A stretch of DNA of 64,000 bases from Lactuca virosa. Taxonomy: Eukaryota > Streptophyta > Magnoliopsida > Asterales > Asteraceae. Within the stretch, counting starts at the first letter, position 1. The number at the start of each line of letters is the position of its first letter. Location of the stretch: assembly GCA_928212115.1 (NCBI GenBank), contig CAKMRJ010003334.1, positions 17,053,880 to 17,117,879 of the forward strand, read 5' to 3'. Shown here piece by piece: positions 58,640-64,000 of the stretch. Made by a program: the position numbers and the translations under genes. The notes under the pieces are model-generated. The model was not told the origin of the DNA, did no database searches, and saw only the letters and a list, made by a program, of their open reading frames with translations.

Positions 58640-59070
58640 GGGTCGCTAGAACACCTAACCGGAAAAAATAAGATAAACCCAATTGTAACAACAAAAACGA
58701 AACTAGCAACGATAAGAACACGAATACTAGAACACCTAACAAGCAGAAACGAGATAGACCCAATGGTAACAACGAAAACGAAACTAGCAACGATAAGAAC
58801 ACGAACATTGGAAACACCTAACAAGCAGAAACAAGATAGACCGAATGGTAACAACGAAAACGAAACTAGCAACGATGAGAACACGAACACTAGAACACCT
58901 AACAAGCAGAAAAGAGATAGACCCAATGGTAGCAACGAAAACGGAACTAGAAACGATAAGAACACGAACATAGGAACACCTAACAAGCAGAAACAAGATA
59001 GACCCGATGGTAACAACGAAAACAAAACTAGCAACAATAATAACATGAACATAGAACACCCTATCGTTCC
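58640..59070 (+). repeat. 81-bp tandem repeat, five units, open on the plus strand
   Basis: Units start near 58661, 58743, 58825, 58906 and 58987 (period 81-82 bp). Each contains ACAAGATAGACC, AATGGTAACAACGAAAACG and ACGATAAGAACACGAAC. The plus strand stays open through all copies (58619-59143) and encodes a hydrophilic Asn/Lys-rich unit such as TPNKQKQDRPNGNNENETSN. The first two copies are read in a different frame. It sits where protease should begin. Probably an expansion in a dead element. Confidence 0.8.
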
Positions 59071-59143
59071 TGGCAACCAATACTCCTCAAATCGACGTAA
59101 CAACAAGAAGTCCAATGCCATCAATTGGCATGGACAGGCTTGA

Positions 59144-59922
59144 TCCTCACCACCGGGTGACGAAACTCTTTCAGCCGGTAAGGACAAATCCCTAGCAACC
59201 AGACACCTAAGTCTCGGTGTAAGAAATACCACACCCTTTCCCTAGCCCCAATAAAGAGGGAAATCAAGAAGCAAAAGGCATCAAGGGAATCCGAAAGGCT
59301 TCCAACCTTTCTCCAAAGATTCCCAAGGATTCCTTTGGAAACCTCAACCAAGTGGTAACAGGGATAGAATCACCTCCACTCCTGGAAACACCCCGACAAC
59401 CGAACATCCGATACCACTTAGCACGGTCACAAGAACAGATAGTGTCTGATCACGAGATCGGCATAATAGATAAAGGAAACATCAGACCCAGTCCCTAACC
59501 GCAGGAAGCACCTATCTAGCTCATAAGAAAGAAAGACGAAACTACCATAGGCACCACCGACTACGAATAAGCCAAACAAACCCATCCTCAAGGATCGATA
59601 CTCCCTACCCCCGAATCGGAGACATGTTCAACCAATAACGAGGACTGGCAGAGGCCGACCTACCATTATCTCGGAAAAACTATAGGAAGAAAACTCCCAA
59701 GATAATCTAAGACTCATAAGGTCAACTACATCACATAAACTCAACCTTGGTGACTATAGTACCAACTCTTAGGACGCAGAAAATCCTATTTCTTGGACAC
59801 CAGGACCCCGAACCTTAGGAGACAAATTCAAAAGTCCTCGCCAAGATAATCCCGATAACTCATAGTCTCCGATAAACCAAGGGACCTAGTTACGGACATT
59901 TCAATGTGTTCAGCACTCACAA
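59144..59922 (+). mobile_element. Element B degraded internal sequence
   Basis: No intact motif. It should correspond to pol but is too short and too decayed to recognise domains. Confidence 0.45.
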
Positions 59923-60791
59923 GTGTCAAATCACCGAAACTCTAGAAATTCCACCTGTCGAGGTCAAGGTAAACAAGAACCCACATCCCGAAGAGAAGCA
60001 TGTTTAATGGACATTGACAAAGTTTGGGATACCCACTTGCTTCAAATCGAGTATTCATATAACAACAACTACCACTCGAGCATAGCAGTTGCACCCCTCG
60101 AGGCCCTGTGTGGCTAGAGGTGCAGGTCATCCTCTGTTAGGCTGAGATGGGAGATACCCAGCCGACAAGATGAAAAACGCCCAACAGCACACTCACTAGA
60201 CCCGAGATTATTCGAGAAACCACAAAAAGGATAGTCCAAACCCAAACACGACACCAAACATCGTAACCCCGGCAAAAGAACTATGCAGATAGCATCTTAA
60301 AACCTTGAAATCCCAAGTAGGGAATCGGGGTATTATTTAAGAACTCCCCTCGGGGAAGAGTGACTCGAGTCGAAAGGAAAAGTAAACTAAATTCCCGATG
60401 CACCAGACCCTTCGAGATCCTCGCACGGATCGGTCTGGTAGCCTACAAACTCCAACTACCCTCCGAGATTAGTGACGTACACCCTGTATTCCATGTGTTA
60501 AACCTAGAAAGTGTCTATCGGACAACCCTCCCGGTTCCATTAAACCAGACTAAAGTGAACTAGAACCTACTAATCATTGATCAGCCTATCAAGTTAATGA
60601 ACGGAAAGGTTAAGTACACAAAACAAAGCCGCATCCTGATTGTGAAGGTTCGAGAGAACGCTAGACGCGAGCCGGAATTCACTTGGGAACGCGAAGACCA
60701 GGTAAATCAAAAGTACCCTCACCTATTCCCATATTCAGGACCCTATCCATCGAAAGAATTTCGGGACGAAGTTCCCTCTAACGAGGGATGA
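59923..60791 (+). pseudogene. Element B integrase C-terminal relic
   Basis: The plus strand reads VWDTHLLQIEYSYNNNYHSSIAVAPLEAL (60020-60108), matching element A's integrase at 51920-52010. Later come RPFEILARIGLVAYKLQLP, HPVFHVLNL and VKYTKQSRI...EFTWERE (60400-60700), the segment linking integrase to the chromodomain. Several stops and frameshifts are present. It ends in TAACGAGGGATGA, a weak polypurine tract before the LTR. This is the part element A lacks beyond 52482. Confidence 0.75.
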
Positions 60792-63700
60792 TGTCACAAC
60801 TAGCATTTTGGCTAGGAAATTTCGTCCAAATGTAAGCAATAACTATTGTGAGACTTGTGCTAACACATTAAAAGTGTACTTTATGGTTCCTAATGGACCA
60901 TGGAAAGATAGACTGCAATTCTCACCAAGTATGTGAAATCTCTCCCAAATCTCTCCAAGTATGTGGAATCTTTCCCAAATCTCTCCAAGTATGTGAAATC
61001 TCTCCCAATTCTCTCCAAGTATGTGAAATCTCTCCCAATTCTCTCCAAGTATGTGAAATCTCTCCTATATGTGAAATCTCTCCAAGTATGTGAAATCTCT
61101 CCCAAATCTCTCCAAGTATGTGGAATCTCTCCCAAATCTCTCCAAGTATGTGAAATCTCTCCCAAATCTCTCCAAGTATGTGAAATCTCTCCCATATGTG
61201 AAATCTCTCCAAGTATGTGAAATCTCTCCCAAATGTCTCCAAGAACATGAAATCTCTCCAAGTATGTGGAATCTCTCCCAAGTCTCTCTACGTACTTTGC
61301 TCAGTCGAAAACAGCCCAAAACCGGAGGAGAAAACCCAAAAGGACCCTCTTGGTCCTGAACCTCTTGGCCGGAACCCTCTTGGTCCGGAACCCTCTTGGT
61401 CCTGAACCTCTTGGCCGGAACCTTCTTGGTCCGGAACCCTCTTGGTCCTGAACCTCTTGGTCGGAACCCTCTTGGTCCGGAATGTCTTCTAAGGAAACCA
61501 AAAGGAATCGCACCTCGGAAGCCTCTCATCCGGACCACCCATTTCGGAACCCCCCCCCCCTTTTTGCTTCGGAATCTCGCAGCTCCGGAAGTCTCTTGCC
61601 TCGCCTCGCTTCGGAAACCCCTGGTCGGACCGGACCGCTGATCCGCACCTGACTCCGGATCAGAAGGAAGCACTCCGGACTGCGCATGCGACTTCGGAAA
61701 TCCGAGAAAATGCTCCGGAAATTAGTAGATAACTCCGGAATTTGCTTAATGGCTCCAGAATCCTTCCTAAGCACCTCGGACCCTCGCAGGAGCAAGGATA
61801 CACTCCGAATTTTTGTAATTTTCAGACTTTTTCATCATTTTAAGACATTTTGACGTCGGGATTTCCTCCAAACTCGTAATTTTCATGTCTTAAACCCCTT
61901 AAACCCCTATTTTATGCCAAAATTAATTATTTTAAACATATTCATATAAAATAAAAACCCAAGACCTTTGAAGGGATTTTAAGAAGATAAGGAGTTTGAC
62001 TTTATGATGTGATGTAAATCTCTCATTTCCCATGCCAATCCCAGTTAAACACAAAAATACCTATGGATAGAAGCCTTGTACACCAGTCCTCCATACAAGT
62101 GTCAAGTCGTCTTTTATCCTCCCCACTTAGAATACGTGAACTCCTTCTTTCCCCTTATCCGACCCTCACTTTCACATTCAGAAGACTCCTAAGAATCCTC
62201 TCAACTCCTTCAAGCTCCAAGTCTCCTTCTTTCAAGGAAAATTCCCAGAATTTTTGTAAGTGTTCATCCTCTTTTACTAGTGATTCTTCACATTATTCCT
62301 AAGATTTCATTATATTTACACATAAATATTTTCTTAGAATATTCTAAAGTTCAAAGAATCTTTCAAGTACTGAAACTTGGAAACTCCTCATCATCTCTTC
62401 AAATCACCCAGCAATTTAACCAAGGTGAGCTTCATACCCCACCTTTTTCTAAGTTTTTATTGTTTTTGGGGGAGAATACAAGTCAAACCTTGTCTAAATC
62501 CTTGGATAATTGCATGTATTTGTATGTTTAGTGTGTGGGTTGAAATATTATTATTTTATTTTAATCTTCATGAACGTGAAACTTCACAGATTTCAGGAAA
62601 ATCAGAAAAATGTTTAAACATCACCACAAAAAGAATACTTTGTATACAAAAAGAGTCCCTCAAGGTTTTTGGGTGTGTCCAATATACCCCCTTATTCCAT
62701 ATCTCCATATCTAGAAATAAAAAGTTGCTAAAATAGACCTTATAAGTTGTCACTATTCCTAGAATCTTCAAAGTTTGGAACTTTATGCCCTATAATGACT
62801 TCTTGCAAACTCTTAGGGAGTATTTTATGAATATTTAATATAAATATTTGTGTCAAGAAAACGTACGATTAGAGCCTTTATGACAGAAATATTTGCATGT
62901 CATAAACTGCTGTCGTAAAAACCTCCAAGAACATAAGTAATGTTCTATATGTCATAAAACAAAAAATGTGTGTCATAATCGGCAGTTATAAATTTATACA
63001 GATTATAACTTGACACTTTTTCTCTTGACAAAAATGACTTATCTTTCAATAATCGAAAAGGAACGAACACGAGCACCCAGTTAACGAGCACAATCAACGA
63101 TATGGAACGAGAACGATATTTCTATTCAATGAGTACAAATTTCATTATTTATTTAACAAGTAATGGATCTCTAACGATTAATCAAAAGGTTGTTAATATT
63201 CTAGTCAGACAAATCTCAAAAGTACCTAAATATAAATATATTAGTGTACGTCTAAAGTCCTGTAAGGAGTTATAGCCAGAGTCTCCTGGAGGGAGAGCGG
63301 GAATTTGTGTATAGATCTATACGGGGTTGACACCCCGCACCTTCGCTGTTCGCTACAGCTAGACAGGCCAGTCTAGGGTGACAAATGTCTTTTCCAAAAC
63401 TAGGGCGCCTGAGAAACGCCAAAACAGGCACTCCGTCAGATTAGTATGGTTATAACGACTCATTAGAATATGTTATGTCATCTAGAAATTTATGCATGGA
63501 AAAACCTCATAAATAAATTTTGGCACATTGTGTTGACAGTCCTATACATGATAAGTGATGGTCCGCATTTGTTGCGTTGACTGTCATTTTTCATCGCGTA
63601 GGATGTCCACAATTGTCATGTCGATTCTTTCTCCTAACAAGTATAGAGTCGTAATACTGCTATTTTTACAAATTAAAAAGCGTAGGACTCTATGGAAAAC

Positions 63701-64000
63701 GTTTGTAAACGATTTTGAGAACGATAAACTAACCCACACATGTACACAGTTGGAAATAGAACTTACGAATATTTTATAGCAGAAAATATAGGATTATCTG
63801 GGGAAAACGATTTTCCACGATTTCGATAACGATAAACTAGAACGCACACTCAATTTTACTCGATAAGGGGAACAAGATTTTCAACCATATTCTCTTTTTG
63901 AAAATAAGGGATTTTCTGGAAACGGTTGACTATTTCTATTCAAAAGAACTATTCTCGAACACAGCTCGCCTTTATAAATTTCACTACTTTTCAAAATCAT
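60792..64000 (+). mobile_element. Element B 3' LTR (incomplete, runs off the window)
   Basis: Starts TGTCACAACTAGC and follows 52483 onward to about 55690. Differences are mainly in the tandem arrays and a C homopolymer at about 61550 (about 11 bases versus 6). The last roughly 450 bp of the LTR and its flank are outside the window. Confidence 0.9.

Larger units (their letters stand above)
52483..64000 (+). mobile_element. Element B: non-autonomous relative of element A, runs past the window end
   Basis: 5' LTR 52483-56139, primer binding site 56142, damaged internal region to 60791, and 3' LTR from 60792 beyond 64000 (about 450 bp missing by comparison). The leader resembles element A's. 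The interior retains gag ends with the capsid core deleted, a tandem repeat, and only traces of integrase. It could have moved only with enzymes from a full element such as A's family. It appears to be inserted in element A's pol. Confidence 0.85.

Noticed and set aside
58624..59232. Minus-strand leucine/valine-rich 202-codon frame resembling a membrane protein
   Set aside because: Antisense of the 81-bp repeat; the hydrophobic pattern arises from the complement of Asn/Lys codons.

Overview
The window is plant nuclear DNA, almost certainly from a eudicot and most likely from the daisy family (Asteraceae, lettuce-like). That placement is inferred from the style of the LTR retrotransposons, not from a database hit. 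It holds one ordinary host gene, a four-exon papain-type cysteine protease of the RD19 (cathepsin F-like) group at 41827-43155. Nearly everything else is transposable elements, many inserted into one another. No rRNA, tRNA gene or CRISPR array was seen.

Left third (1-19213): a Ty3/gypsy-type element ('element 2', plus strand, gag only) forms the base layer. Its 5' LTR is split twice. 'Element 1', of which only the 3' end and 3' LTR (1-4131) are in the window, sits in it. So does a complete minus-strand gag-only element ('element 2b', 5796-14245), with a perfect 5-bp target duplication. The element 2 gag (15301-16526) and truncated 3' LTR (17286-19213) follow.

Middle (19214-41280): a truncated Ty1/copia pol fragment (minus strand) is split by copia-type 'element C' (19714-27387). 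Next is a Mutator-like (MULE) unit with a transposase on the minus strand (29505-41158) and a possible GRF-zinc-finger companion (28202-28568). The transposase is interrupted by a 328-bp solo LTR and by a hAT-like element (30967-39451), which itself carries copia-type 'element D' (31365-39073). Removing the solo LTR and the hAT-like element brings the transposase reading frame back together at both sites. The MULE start lies about 670 bp from the start of the protease gene, head to head.

Right third (43156-64000): a 1.57-kb internally deleted copia element ('element E', 44207-45773) with target duplications, then a LINE remnant. 'Element A' follows, a Tekay/Del-like gypsy element with an extra pre-gag reading frame and a gag-pol frame carrying ten stops (46650-52482). 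It runs directly into 'element B' (52483 to beyond the window end), a relative with LTRs of about 3.66 kb that has lost the capsid core and nearly all of pol.

The most interesting signal is in copia-type elements C and D. Several hairpins there have nearly identical loops (15 or 22 nt in C, 16 nt in D) on stems of quite different sequence, which suggests RNA structures kept by selection. The gypsy LTRs carry arrays of tiny hairpins, some with compensatory changes. Capsid-core loss with nucleocapsid zinc-knuckle retention recurs in three elements. All comparisons were made by eye; no alignment or folding program was run.
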